Assembly (NCBI GenBank): GCA_023078555.1
Contig: CM041197.1
Location: 8,588,842-8,652,841 of the forward strand
DNA from: Ulva prolifera
Taxonomy: Eukaryota; Chlorophyta; Ulvophyceae; Ulvales; Ulvaceae
Direction: 5' to 3'
DNA: 64,000 bases
Made by a program: the position numbers and the translations under genes. The notes below the pieces were generated by a model. That model saw only the letters and a list, made by a program, of their open reading frames with translations. It searched no databases and was not told the origin of the DNA. Position 1 is the stretch's first letter. The number at the start of each line of letters is the position of its first letter. Shown one piece after another: positions 46,665-58,900 of this stretch.

Positions 46665-47260
46665 GGCCGCAGCGGCTGCGATTATCCCTGTTAGTTTTCT
46701 GTGGTGCGCTGGTCGCGCTGACTGGATTGGGCTGTGCACAAGGGGGGGGCACACGGAAACGCCGCTGTCCGCGGTGCAAGGAAGGGCTTCAGGCCCATAC
46801 TGCGCTGACATGGAGCAAGGCTGCGCGCAAACCAGCTCGTGGTGCGAGTTCACGGGTGTGAGGCGGGGCCTGTGCACAGCCTGCTTGACCCTGTCGTGTG
46901 CTCGGTTGGCGCCTGCCCAGAGGCGCCGTCGGATTCTCTAGAAGTTTGCCGGGCGGGACCGGATGGTTTTGGTCGTCAAGAGGTGCATGTGACACAGTCG
47001 TAGTGGGACAAAGGGGGAGTCGGGCGTCTGAATTTACATTGCCAGTGAGATTATAGTGATGTTTTTCGTGTCGCTCGCTCAGGTCGAGCTGCCTGTCAAC
47101 TCCTACGACAGCCAGGGCTCGCCGGCAGCTGGTGCATGGCATGCCATGCGCCAGATTCGAGACCGGGCTGTCATAGGCCAATGTCGCTTCTGGGCGCGGC
47201 CAGATCTGTGAAGCTCATGCATGTGTGCACACACAGGCTGGTAAGATGCACACATTGCCA
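46665..47260 (+). repeat. Divergent direct duplication, right copy
   Basis: Counterpart of 43150-43680, downstream of the GT32 gene and in the same orientation. Confidence 0.7.
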
Positions 47261-47649
47261 CGTAGCTGATGCAGCTGTGTCCTGTCCACATCGGTAGCTC
47301 TGTCCATAGATGCTCACCGATCTAGTGTTGTTCACCTGCACGGTCATTCGGTACGAACACCAGGCAGCTTCGCAGGATGGAGTGCGCTTTGACCACTGCC
47401 AACATGTCAGGACTGTACACCACATTCCAGAATGATCCTCACAACTCCGAAGAAATTGAATGCAACCAGACGACCAAGAACAGTCTCAGGACCTAGAAGG
47501 AGGAGCGCGGAAGGACATTGCTTGGGCTCTTTGCTGCCACCGAAGCACACGGGTCCGTGGGATGGTGGAGGTGCGGCCACTGGGAGAAGCGATTGGGGTT
47601 TTGCACAGCCCCACAGGCCCTTTGTTGTCACGGCAACGACAAATTTCCG

Positions 47650-47685
47650 TTAGGGGTTAGGGGGTAGGGGTTAGGGGTTAGGGGT
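47650..47685 (+). repeat. Interstitial telomere-like repeat
   Basis: About five tandem units of TTAGGGG, one altered, in the middle of the window. The sequence resembles algal telomere repeats but the unit is not the usual plant TTTAGGG. Confidence 0.75.
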
Positions 47686-48538
47686 GTGATTTCGTTTGTG
47701 CCTGGCCGAGGCCGTCATGCTGTGGTGTGGGTGCTGCTGTCCAGGTGAACATACGTGTGGTAACTGAGGCACTGAGCAAGTGGGGGCAGCTTTGGACCTA
47801 GCTTACATCTGTAGAGCCGGGGCCACCCGCGGCAGTTATGACCGCCGGCAGTGCCAAAGACAGAAAACGAGTTCTAGAAGCAGGTGGCGAACATGCGGAG
47901 TACCCGGCCCAGTCTACCATCTGTCTGATGCTTACAGGGTAGTCAGTCACTGGCACACTAAACAGGGCCATTGGCGCCTGGCAGCATATGCAAGTGTGTT
48001 GGCAGCATCTCTGGTCTGATGCCGACCCCGAACCAGTCTACAGCAGAGGCTGTTTCATTGCCAATGACGGCGCGGCCAGGCTGACTGCCTCGACCCCCGC
48101 TCTCTATTTTGTGACATTGAACATGGAACGTTGTCAGACATGCCGTGCTGTACAAGCTCAGAGCGTACGCGGTTGACGAAAAATGCATTCACACACGCAC
48201 ACAGGCCACCGACACACATATCTAGATCTACAAAAAAGCATGCACCTGACTCAGATGAAGTTCTCTAGATGCTGTTACACAGGCAGGCCATGTCGATGAC
48301 TCGAGTGCTGCTGCTTGATGGCCACAACCCCAACTGTGGCACATGCACCATGCATCAGCTCAATACCATGCATGTTCAACTGTGCATGGGATGGACCATG
48401 CGGGTCCACCCTGTGCGCAGCTCAATCTCGCAACCCCATGCCACGCCCCCTGCCCGGGAGGACCGCCTGATACCATGCACTCACCCGACGGAATGCGGCT
48501 GCCCTCGGCTGCCCGGCAAACCTCCTTACTCGTTCCCC

Positions 48539-48567
48539 GCCGCCGCCGCCGCCACCGCCGCCGCCGT
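48539..48567 (+). repeat. GCC trinucleotide run
   Basis: About nine CGC/GCC units with one CAC interruption. Confidence 0.85.
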
Positions 48568-49246
48568 CGCCTTTGCGACAGGTCCGCATGCATCTTCAGT
48601 GAGAGTGTCGGGGGGGAAACGTGGTACTTCCGGCGCTGAATTGCTGCCGTCCAATCGCGCTCCCGTCAGCACTCGCACCATCTTCTCCTCTATCTGGCGC
48701 TCTGAGCACATGAGGTGTGTACCGTCCTGTATGTCTTTCTCAGCAGGAAACCGTGCCATTTGTTTCATTTGTAAATGGCACAATGATCCCCATCAATTCA
48801 CCGTATTGAATTTCATTTCTTGGATTTGCAATGATGGATCATAGGCACATACTGGAACTGGGCAGTTGGTTAGGCGACCGCGAGAGCGCCGTCCTTGGCC
48901 ACTGGTGACCACAGGAAAAGCATGGCTTGGATCTGGGCTGGGCCCTACAGGAAGGCAGCACAGTGCTGGGCACTCCCTGGAGCTATTGTGCATGGGCATG
49001 CTGCGCAGCATGTTGCAGGAAGGCAGCACACGTGCGGTGCCCGAGCCGAGGCTCCACCGCTCCAGGTCTGTGCGGCACAGTACGAGGGAAAAGGAACTAG
49101 TACATGGTCTGGTGTCTGGAAGTTTGGAGCACGCTGAGGCTCTCACTCCCGGCTGACTCTGGCTTTCGATGAAGTTGGTCACCGTTGGTCACTTCACTCA
49201 TGATCGAATCAACGGGGCCTCCCAAAGCTGCACTGGCTGTACATGG

Positions 49247-51001
49247 AGGGGGTCATGCACTCCCGCTACATGGTGGGACCCCGGTGGGCGCGCAAAATCC
49301 ACCGCGAATTTGACACTTTGGGGAAGGTTTCCACTATTGTCTCAGTCGATTGGGCAATCCTAGTGTACGATCTCGGCGTTGGGGAGCCTCCCCAACAGAA
49401 GCAGCCCTTTTGGCGGAAAAGCCCGATTCTCCCCAAAGCCGTTCAGATGCCCCCCAACGCTACGGCAATATGCCCAATGCACGCAAGACATCAAGAATAA
49501 GACCCAACACATCTCATGTTATTCTCCTTGCGTATGGTAGCTGTTTGTGATTTCGCGAGGACTCGACAGTGATTAATGAATTCGCGGTTGACAGCACAAT
49601 TGGGCCCATGGCTGCGCGAACACAGTCCGGTCGTGAGATCTTGCGAGACGGTATCGACGACGTGTCTGGCGCATATTACATTAACCGAAAACCTTTGACG
49701 GCGATACAGCTCCAAGAAGTTGTGGAGGTCGTGGTGGCTCGTGCTTTGGGTGCCCCCAATGACGTCGGGGACGATCACATCAGAGATTTTTGCTTCAGAG
49801 TGTCCGATATGGAACGATTTTGTGCTACTCATGGGCTCAGGTAGACTGTACGAATGGTGCTCTGATGACATGTGAAGAGCCAGTAGACCACCATCGTGTA
49901 GTAACCACCAAGACTGCCAAACAACAATCTGCTGCTTCGCCAGAGCTCCTCGCTCAAAGTGAGGTTGAAATAGGGGGTGATGAGGATGAGTGTGGGGATG
50001 CTGAACGTGTGCATGTCAACGGCTCCTCTATCATCATGAGGTCAGTCAAAGTGGATTGGCAACGGTGTCGGTTGCTCGAGCCACAGCTAGTATTATATAC
50101 CATATTAGGGGCTCTTGTTCTATAGCATCAACATGTATGCGTATCGAATACGCTGGTAGTACTGTCCTCTTGTGAAATTACCGCGTGCCCACTAATAGAC
50201 ATGGATCAAGAGTTTATGACACTTCACCGCTAGGCCTGTTCACATGATAATGAACTTTTTCAACTGATCGGCAGGGCACTTCGGAGAGTTGCGGGGTCCC
50301 GGCAGCATTTCGGTTGAAAGTATGACAGCATGAGGTTTCCATCTGCCTCCAGATCATTGCTCTCCTATGCAACATACTCCTAGACAATGCAATGAAATGT
50401 TATTGAGCAAGCCAACAGGCTTAATTAACATGAACGTTCCTCCTTGCTAACCCAACAAGATGCAGCGCTGGGTGCCTGCAACAAGCAGTTGTGCAGACCT
50501 ACACCAAATCAGTGAACCACAGACAACAAGCACCTCAAGCTGTGTTATCACCGATGTAAATAAACACACCAGGACTTGATTTTATTAATACACAGTCGCG
50601 TGGGCTCGTACAACACAACTCAGGGCTACATGTGCCTGGTGTGTCATTCTGCGATGATAACACGTCCATATGACCACACGTGGACGCCCCACAAAGAGAC
50701 GCGACTATCTACATGACGAAAACATCATGATAAACGTTGTAGAGGCGGTTTGGGGAGGATTGGGCAAGCGGGCGAGGCGTTGGGCAGCTTTGGGGAGCAG
50801 CGCCCGCGAAAAGCGATTCTCCCCAACGAGACAGCCCTATTTGGCGAATTAGGGCCATTCTCCCCAACAAACTAAAATGAAACACTACGATTGCCCAATC
50901 GACTGAGACAATAGTGGAAACCTTCCCCAAAGTGTCAAATTCGCGGTGGACTTTGCGCGCCCACCGGGGTCCCACCATGTAGCGGGAGTGCATGACCCCC
51001 T
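49247..51001. mobile_element. TIR transposon, copy 1 (1755 bp)
   Basis: Both ends start AGGGGGTCATGCACTCCCGC in opposite orientation and match for about 140 bp with very few differences. Flanks GTACATGG (49239-49246) and GTACATCT (51002-51009) look like a partly decayed 8-bp target duplication. Long inverted repeats with an 8-9 bp duplication suggest a Mutator-like element, but no transposase was recognised. An open frame at 49569-49844 lies inside. Confidence 0.72.
49569..49844 (+). CDS. Hypothetical open frame inside TIR element copy 1
   Basis: A 91-codon frame with protein-like composition (GREILRDGIDDVSGAYYINR, EVVEVVVARALGAPNDVGDD, FRVSDMERF). It ends with CTCAG before GTAGAC, a possible but atypical donor. 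There is no TGCAG acceptor before it and no family match that I know. It may be a captured exon or a relic of the element's own protein. Confidence 0.3.
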   Translation: MINEFAVDSTIGPMAARTQSGREILRDGIDDVSGAYYINRKPLTAIQLQEVVEVVVARALGAPNDVGDDHIRDFCFRVSDMERFCATHGLR

Positions 51002-52064
51002 GTACATCTGTACATGGCACGGCTTGAGCCTTGTAGTAAGTCTCCTGTGACGTAAGCACATTGCGCTGCAGGCTCGGGCAGTGGTCGAGTGACTAAGCTG
51101 ATACGAACGACCCATCGAGGGCAGAGGACCGGGCTGTAGTTAAAGCTGCGGAGGTGGTCCCCGACAGCAACTCAAAGGTACGGCCTACTCAAACGTAAGA
51201 TGCGAGTTGATGTGCAGGTGTATAAGATGCATTTGCAATGACGTTCATGTGCTCTGCTATGCTGAGGTGCGGTGAGAGTTGTCTTGAAATCAAACACAAG
51301 CATCCCAACACAAGCTGCAGCTGCAGGTGACAGCTGCAATCCTGCAGTGGCTCACAAATCAGAGACAAACATCACCAGAGCCCGGCGCAGTCACGAGAGA
51401 ACATCCCGAGAGCCGGTTCGGATGTTAATGCTCTGAAATGACGCAAGCGGTTCACCAAGTCATCGAAGCAAGGCAACAACAAAAAATTCCCGTGGACGGC
51501 CCCAGCATTGGACTGATTGTCTTTGAGTGCCTATGAATGACACTGGCAGGCAGTTTTGATCGATATGCGGCTTGAAAGCCATGCGGTTGTATGCGCATCG
51601 CTCTACACACCACCCGGATTCGGCACAAGCGTGAGCAAAAATGCAATTGACGGGAGGAGACACAATATTTGTGTTATTGAAAATCTCTGTGCGACGATTG
51701 TCCGGTTACGGGACCCCAACAGGGACGCCCGAGGCTGCATGCACCTGTCTCAGTCGCAGAGCGAGCAGCCACAGATGGACCTGTTGTCAAGCGATGCACA
51801 TAAGTCTGCAGAACAATTAGCGATAGCATCATGAGAGGCTAATGTTTGCTGCTCTTCGTGTGAATCTTGAACATGTGAGCCTGGCCACCGTGCGCTGCTT
51901 CGATGACCGCGCGAGGAACAACAGACACAGACGACTGAAAACATAGGTAATCGCGGCCGGAACAGGCACATCGTACTGCACTGATCTTTGACTGCTTTTG
52001 TGGCGAAGCAGGACGTGTTTTGAAGCAGTGTGCGCAAAATGGTTTTTCGCAGTTCAACTGCGCA
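51002..52064. other. Spacer between the two TIR elements
   Basis: About 1.06 kb with no coding-like frame or repeat recognised, apart from the target duplications at its two edges. Confidence 0.5.
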
Positions 52065-53720
52065 AGGGGGTCATCCGCTCCCGCTAAAGGGTGGTCCCCC
52101 CCCGGGCGCGCAAAATTCGCTGCGAAACAGAGAAATTGGGGAAGGTTTCCACTATTTTCTATGTTGAATGAACAATCGTAGTGTTTTAGTTCGGAGTCTT
52201 GGGCAAAATGGGTCACAATCGCCGAAATGGCCGGTCTGGTTGGGGAGAACCTCGATTTGCCGTCCTCGGCTCCCCAATGTTGCCCAGTGTCTCAGATCCT
52301 TTCCCAATCTTTCCCAAACTTCTTCTACAACCTTTGCTATTGTGTTATGTTGCCCCTAGACGGCCGCGCTGCATCGAATTTGTCAAATGGGAGGCAGCTG
52401 ATTCGTGCACTTTGAGACGGCACGCAGGGGTAACAGTGCACACGTGAGACAAAGCGAGTAGCTTTGACTGTTTCTATTCGCAAATGATTACACCATTTTA
52501 CGTGTCTTGGCATCTGCAGTTTCAGCGCTCTCGAATCGTTCCTGTGTCTGTGACAGGGCAGCAGGCGGTGACCCGGAGGTGCACCAAATGGACCCTGCTT
52601 GACAACATAAGCAAAATCACGAGAGCATATCAACTCGTTTTGTTGCCTGGACATCGACTGGATCCAAGTGACGGCCGTTCGGAGCATTTGTGCTCGTGTA
52701 GTGTGCAAGCCAATGCAGTTGCAGAGCTGAACAACGGTCGAGGCTCTAACGGGCCCACATACAGGATGCAAGTCCAAAGCTTGGAGTAAGTGGCGTAGTG
52801 TGGTCGATGTGTTTAGTGAGGTGGCGAGTCTGTCGTGGTGAATGAGTGCCTGACATCCTCCGATGTGGGCTACTTCTCGCGAGGACGCTGTCAAATAGCG
52901 CAGAATGCTTGTTCCGACTGTTGATCTGATGGTCGTGTTTTGGTATGCGATGAGCACGTGGTTGCGTCGCGTTACGAAAGAACTGTGCGTGCAAACGTGC
53001 CATACAGCCGTCGACGCATGTAATCGGCGTTGTCTCATTGATCAACGACACTGCTAACATATAACAAAAGCACCATCGATCGACGCTTGCTTGCCGTCTC
53101 CAGCAAGTTGATTGGCAGCCGAACGACACTACGTACTGTACACACTGTGCCGGGTCACCCGCATACAACGGAAATACACAAACCACAAAAATAGCAACAT
53201 ATTATAGATTATGCATGGCGTGGTTCGTGTTCTGGAAGCAAAGGCGAGTGATTGGGGACGTTATCTCTTCGTTCTGTCGATATTGGCCAATGGGGAGAAT
53301 GGCTGATTTGTGCCGAAAAGGGTACGAACCTTGGGGACTTTTCCCAAGACTGAGATCGAACACTACGAGTTCCAACCTACCTAAACAATAGTAAAAGTAA
53401 AGTAAAGTAAATCTGAATTTACTGAGCCGTATCCTATTGGACATTGACAACTCCGAATTAACGGGACCACATATGCCGAAGGGGTAAACCACCTGGAAAC
53501 CCCCCTCAGACGACCGTACGCAACTCACAGGGCCTCCTCCTGTGCTAAGCGAGGTGGTCACGTACGGCCGTTTCGATTCCCCCAAAGCGCACGCAGAATC
53601 GAACCCACGACCTCCTGAAACGGAGGTCGTGGGTGGAAACCTTCCCCAATTTGGCTGTTTCGCAGCGGATTTTGCGCGCCCGGGGGGGGACCACCCTTTA
53701 GCGAGAGTGGATGACCCCCT
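52065..53720. mobile_element. TIR transposon, copy 2 (1656 bp) with nested insertion
   Basis: Same family as copy 1: both ends start AGGGGGTCATCC, with shared GGGCGCGCAAAAT and TTGGGGAAGGTTTCCAC. Flanked by a perfect 8-bp duplication ACTGCGCA at 52057-52064 and 53721-53728. The right inverted repeat is interrupted by about 240 bp at 53393-53633. A 233-codon frame on the minus strand (52337-53038) lies inside but does not resemble a transposase. Confidence 0.8.
53393..53633. mobile_element. Nested insertion related to the foldback family
   Basis: It splits the right inverted repeat of TIR copy 2 inside what was ACAATAGTGGAAACC. It begins with AAGTAAAGTAAAG-type sequence, contains a 70-bp block shared with the foldback element at 43804, and ends in a hairpin with arms CCACGACCTCC/GGAGGTCGTGG. 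No clear target duplication beyond one to three bases. Confidence 0.6.
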
Positions 53721-54964
53721 ACTGCGCACCAGCGTCGCGCACCCGGGGTGTGCGAGCGTCACCTAGCCCCTGTGTACAGTATACTGTATGCATGCACGCC
53801 CGCGCCCTTGCCCTGCAGCTGCAGGGCCCTGCCAGAGCGAAGATGGCAATCATGCACGCCTGTGCGTCATGAAGTGCCAGTGAAGGGCATGAAGTACAAA
53901 AGTCTGTAGCCGTTGAGGTCGTCTGGCTTCCGTGAACATCTGCGCAGCCGCTCCCAGCTTGCGCTTCTCATGTTCCCATGCCCTCTATGTCTCTGGAAGT
54001 ATGAGCTGGAATCTTTCCGCTGCAGTGGTCGTGCACGAACCGGTGGCAGTGCCGTCTGCAGAGTGCTGCATCGTCTGTACACGTCCTGGCTCATGTTACA
54101 AGGGCGGGCCTGACAAGGGCGGATAGGTCGGAGCAGAAACAGTCGCCTTTTGATGTGATTTCAACCGAAATGACCATGTTCAATATGATATTGACGCATG
54201 ATATGCTTTATCCGGTTCGTTGTGGTCTACGGACGCAGTTGCACTGTGCCTGTCTTCGAGGATGACTCGGTCGGCCAGCGCTGTTACGATGCTCACGAAC
54301 AGCGCGATAAAAGCGTGTATATCCTTTCACGGGAACATATTTGGTTACATTCAGGCTTAACTTGGGCTCTGGAGACTCGCGGCCTTTCTGGAGGTCAATC
54401 AGCCTGAGGACACACTTGGGCAGAGCTTAGGACGGCTGCGTGTCACCGCTAGAAGCTAATCCGTCAGTGATACAAAATTAAACCTACCATGAACATGTTT
54501 ACCAATTTGCTCAAAGTTTTATGACGTGTTGTCTCTAGCGGAGCTCATCATGCGCCATCGCGAAGCGGGCTACTGGAGCATCTGGTCTATGAACAGGCCC
54601 CACACGCACAGATCGCGCCACGATCTGATTCTACAGCGCAAATTATATGTATGTGAAAATCGGCAATATACGGCTGCAACGGTGTTCAGGGACGAGCAGG
54701 GCAAACCATCGCTGCTACATAGCCATTTGGAAGCTCGGGCACATCATGCTTCACCAATCTGCAATGGAGATTTTGGAAACTGTATGAACCACAGGCGCGA
54801 GCGTCTACGGCTACGGACAGTTGCAGACTTCTTACGACACTGCTTGCGGCAAGTGATGCCTGTGCTCTTCGTACTAAATGAGAGTGCCACTGCGGGCGCT
54901 TTGGAGATCAGTCCCCCTGGCCATGTGGTTATGGAAACACCGGCTGGACACGAGGACGGCTGTG
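53721..54964. other. Intergenic before the satellite
   Basis: One open frame of 166 codons (54526-55026) runs into the satellite; it is not convincing as a gene. Nothing else was recognised. Confidence 0.45.
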
Positions 54965-55533
54965 CAGATGATACAAGTGCTTGTCGGTGTGCTGAGATAG
55001 CCCTCCTGTGGATGTCAGTGATGTGATCACATGCAGCCGCTGGTATTCTGGCCAGCAGAGATGCTTCACACGATTTACCAGCCTCTTTGCAAAGGAGTTG
55101 TCACGCTAACTGGCCACGAGTACAGCTGGGCTGGTGATGCCAGTGCTCGTGCCTGTCGGTGTGCTGAGATAGCCCTCCTGTGGATGTCAGTGATGTGATC
55201 ACATGCAGCCACTGGTATTATGGCCAGCAGAGATACATCAAACTATTCACCAGTGTCTTTGCAAAGGGGTTGTCACGCTAACTGGCCACGAATACAGCTG
55301 GGCTTGTGATGCCAGTGCTCGTGCCTGTCGGTGTGCTGAGATAGCCCTCCTGTGGATGTCAGTGATGTGATCACATGCAGCCACTGGTATTATGGCCAGC
55401 AGAGATACATCAAACTATTCACCAGTGTCTTTGCAAAGGGGTTGTCACGCTAACTGGCCACGAATACAGCTGGGCTTGTGATGCCAGTGCTCGTGCCTGT
55501 CGGTGTGCTGAGATAGCCCTCCTGTGGATGGCA
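54965..55533 (+). repeat. 172-bp tandem satellite, left part
   Basis: The marker GCTGAGATAGCCCTCC recurs at 54991, 55163, 55335 and 55507, exactly 172 bp apart. Each unit also holds ACTGGCCACGA-TACAGCTGG and TTGTCACGCTAA. The outermost unit is the most diverged. The array is cut by the copia element at 55534. Confidence 0.92.
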
Positions 55534-55927
55534 TGTTATAAGCAAGGACCTATGCGCAGCATTCATCAAGCTAGCTAGTGGGCTGCAGAGCCGTTACCTG
55601 TGGAGCACTCAGGTCGTACGTCGGCAATGCACAGATCAGGGGATGTACTGTAATGCAGTGAGGCAATACAGGAACCACGTAAGACTGTAAGAGAATGGTT
55701 ACAGTAGACTTGGAGGCACATGACTATATGCCACCGATCTGTCAAGTCTACAGCGGTCATAATCACAGTGACCGCACACAATCCTCACATGGATTGTGCT
55801 GGATTATGCTCATGCATATGATCATGCATATGTCCTAACATAACATGAGTTGGGCCCGTGGCCACCACACTCATGTGCGTACTTGCACGTCATGCATTGT
55901 GTCCCAGGATGGACCTCATTTATGACA
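55534..55927 (-). repeat. Long terminal repeat (3' LTR of the copia element)
   Basis: 394 bp. Read on the element's strand it starts TG and ends CA. Nearly identical to the copy at 61989-62382 (about one difference). A short purine tract, AGGGGAG, lies directly inside it and serves as the polypurine tract. Confidence 0.93.
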
Positions 55928-55932
55928 CTCCC

Positions 55933-58900
55933 CTAGAGACTAATCTGGACTGGCATCAGATGAAGTCTCTTCCGAACATCCTTCAATGCAGGACCTGGTA
56001 ACACCTTCGTGAAGACATCAGCAAGCTGGTCTTTGGTCCCTACCCATTGCACTTGAATCTCGTCTGCCTCTACAAATTCACGGACCCTTAGGTGCCGCAC
56101 TCGAATGTGTTTAGACCTATCACTAGAGATTGGGTTGTTGGCTAGGATATTCGCACTTTTATTGTCTCCCCAAAGCACAGGTTTTTCTGGACGAAGATGC
56201 AGGTCTAACAACAACTGTTTAGCCCACATCAACTCGTTTGCTGCACTACTCATAGCGATCAGCTCAGCCTCAGTTGTATCACCAGCAGTGATAGGCTGTC
56301 GCTTCGACCTCCAAAATACTGTGTTGCCATAGACCCTTAGGACTAGGCCACTCACACTTTTCAGGCCTTTGTCATTCGCGAAATCAGCATCCGAATAGCC
56401 TTCCAGCAAACAGCTCTTTGATGAGCCCTCAAACACTAGACCTAGTTCCTTCGTGGACTGCAGGTATCTCAGTATATGTTGCACCGCTGGCCAATGCTCC
56501 TTTAAACTACACCCCATATGTTTGGCCAAAACATTGCAGGCATAAGAAATATCAGGCCGCGTAACTACAGCAATATATTGGATGCCTCCTACAGCACTCA
56601 TGAATCTAGCGTGCTCAGCCTGGTCTGCTACCTCAAGTTCGGGATGATCCTTAGCACTCCTCAACTGTTGCCTTGGCACCAGCGGAGTCGGACTAGGTCT
56701 GCAATCTGCCATGCTGAATTTCTCTAGCAAGTTCACTACTTTCTGCTGCTGAGATAGAGAGATGATCTTCTGCTTCCTATCCCTGGTGATTGAGGCACCT
56801 AGTGCCCACGACAAGTCACCAAGGTCTCTACCTTCAAATGCTTTGAGAATCTGATCGATCAACTCCTTCAGGCCCGTAGACCGTCCAAAGATAAAAAGAT
56901 CATCAACCCACAGAAATATGAAACACCTACCCGTTTTTCTAACATACAGTGCTGGGTCCGAATGTGATCTCACAAAACCCATTTCACCTAGCAAACGTGC
57001 AAGGGCCTTGTGCCATTCACGTGCAGCCTGCTTCAATCCATACAAAGTCTTAAGCAATTTCCACACACGATTTGTACCATCATTCAGGATAGGAGGCTGT
57101 TCAACGTAGACAATCTCATTCATTACCCCATTCAGAAAGGCACACTGAATATCGACATGCTTCATTTCTAAGTCCTCTACTGCAGCGACCGAAAGCAATG
57201 CACGCAAAGTAGCATAGCTCCCTACTGGAGCCCACGTTTCAAAGAAATCAATTCCCTCTTCCTGGGTAAAACCCCTGGCTACATACCGCGCCTTGTAACG
57301 CTGGATCTCCCCTGTGGGTCCCCTCTTTATCTTATAGACCCACTTACCAGAAATGGCCTTGGCCCCTACTGGCAGCTCAACGAGCTCATAAGTTCCATGC
57401 TCGCTCAACGAAGTCACCTCCTCCTTCATAGCACCATGCCACTTCTCGGCATCTTCTCCAGCTAAGGCCTGTTCCCAAGGCGGGCTATCAGGATCAAAAG
57501 GCTTCCTCTTCTTAATGGCTGCAACCCGACGGGATGAACGTCGCTGGGCTGACTTACCGCCATCAAGCTCCCCATGCTTGGTCACCTCTGCACCAGCCAC
57601 CGCACTGTCAGCCGTAGCCAACATGCCCGATGTTTCAGCTACCTTTGGTGCTACTGTCTGCTCACTCACTGTGCTATGCTCTATATCAACACTAGCTTCT
57701 ATGACAGCAACATCTGCATGTGGAATCAAGCGCTTGCGTACAAGCGGGTTCCATTTGTGTCTAACTGGGGCCGACTGCGCTTCCTGCCCTTGGGCATCAG
57801 CAGCAGTGTCATGCAAATCAAAACTAACTTCTTTAGCAGGATGCATAGACTCCCCAGCGACAGGTGAGTTTGGGGCCGGACTTACCTCTCCCCTGGAGAT
57901 AAATCCACCCAGATGCTCGCGCATGTAGTCCATCCCATGCTCCAAGCTGCGAGCCGTAGCCCGTTCGCCTGAAGCCCTGGGGACGGGTCCCCCAATATCT
58001 CCCATGGCCCCTCGCGGCGGGCCAGCTGATCCCGCCGCGGCAGAGCTGGGTTGATGTTGTATCTCCATGTCGCGGACACTCACCTCATCTACTCTGCCAG
58101 AGTCGCCGGCGAGAGATCTCCCCGGAGATGTGAAGCTCTTCGCCCTCTGGCTGTTGTGTGCGGCCGATGGCGACATGTCGATGTTGGAGTGCTCAAGCTC
58201 CCGAAAGCGGTCGACGTTGGAGTGATTGTTGACGCGCTCGATGTTCTCACCTGGCTGAAGGTGCAAATCAACAGCACCTTGGCGTAGCTCCTGACTACGC
58301 ACTACCGCATGGACGTTCTCCACTACCTCTGGAGTTGTCTGTCTAGTCTTCCGCTGTAGCTCCCCTGAACCGAGGTCATCCCCCAGCTCCGGAACTACAT
58401 GCTCAAACTCTGCGGCCAGGCTATCGTCGATGTACTCCGAATCATGCAGGTCAACAAGATTCTTGCCTATGGCCATCCCGTCAAAATCATACTCAGCAGC
58501 TCCGTGCACTTGCATGTACTGCTTGCGAGCAGCAACCGCATCGACATCTGACAACGGGGGCGCGTACACCTTTTCCGCCATCTTGGGCTGGAATTCTAGT
58601 TTCTCAACTTCACTCCTAGTCGCTTTCGGCATGAGCCCTATCTCCACGCTATCGAATTTCTTGATGTACTCACGCAACATCGCAGCGCTATACACCATCT
58701 GCCGCACTTCAATCACTTTGCCGCCCCCCGGTACGGATTGGTAAACCCTGTTCATGTGTGGGCCTTGACCCGGACCTACCCACACAGCGTTTGCTCCCCT
58801 AGCGTCTAGTCTGCGTAGATGCTGACCATTCTGATAGAAATACACTGGCAAACCCCATGGGCGCATCTGCTCTACAAGCAGTTTGAATCGTTCAAGATTC

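Larger units (their letters stand above)
46379..49246. other. Intergenic between GT32 and the first TIR element
   Basis: Holds the right copy of the duplication (46665-47260), a telomere-like patch (47650-47685) and a GCC trinucleotide run (about 48539-48567). Two small coding-like starts were seen (MTAGSAKDRKRVLEAGGEHA at about 47838 plus; MARFPAEKDIQDGTHLM with a GTGCGA donor at about 48765 minus) but no partner exons. Confidence 0.4.

Noticed and set aside
53560-53640. tRNA-like AATCGAACCC with hairpin CCACGACCTCC/GGAGGTCGTGG
   Set aside because: The hairpin has an 11-13 bp stem and 6-base loop, not an anticodon arm, and the T stem does not pair. It belongs to the nested insertion.
54526-55026. 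166-codon frame before the satellite
   Set aside because: Its C-terminal part is satellite sequence and nothing conserved is visible in the rest.
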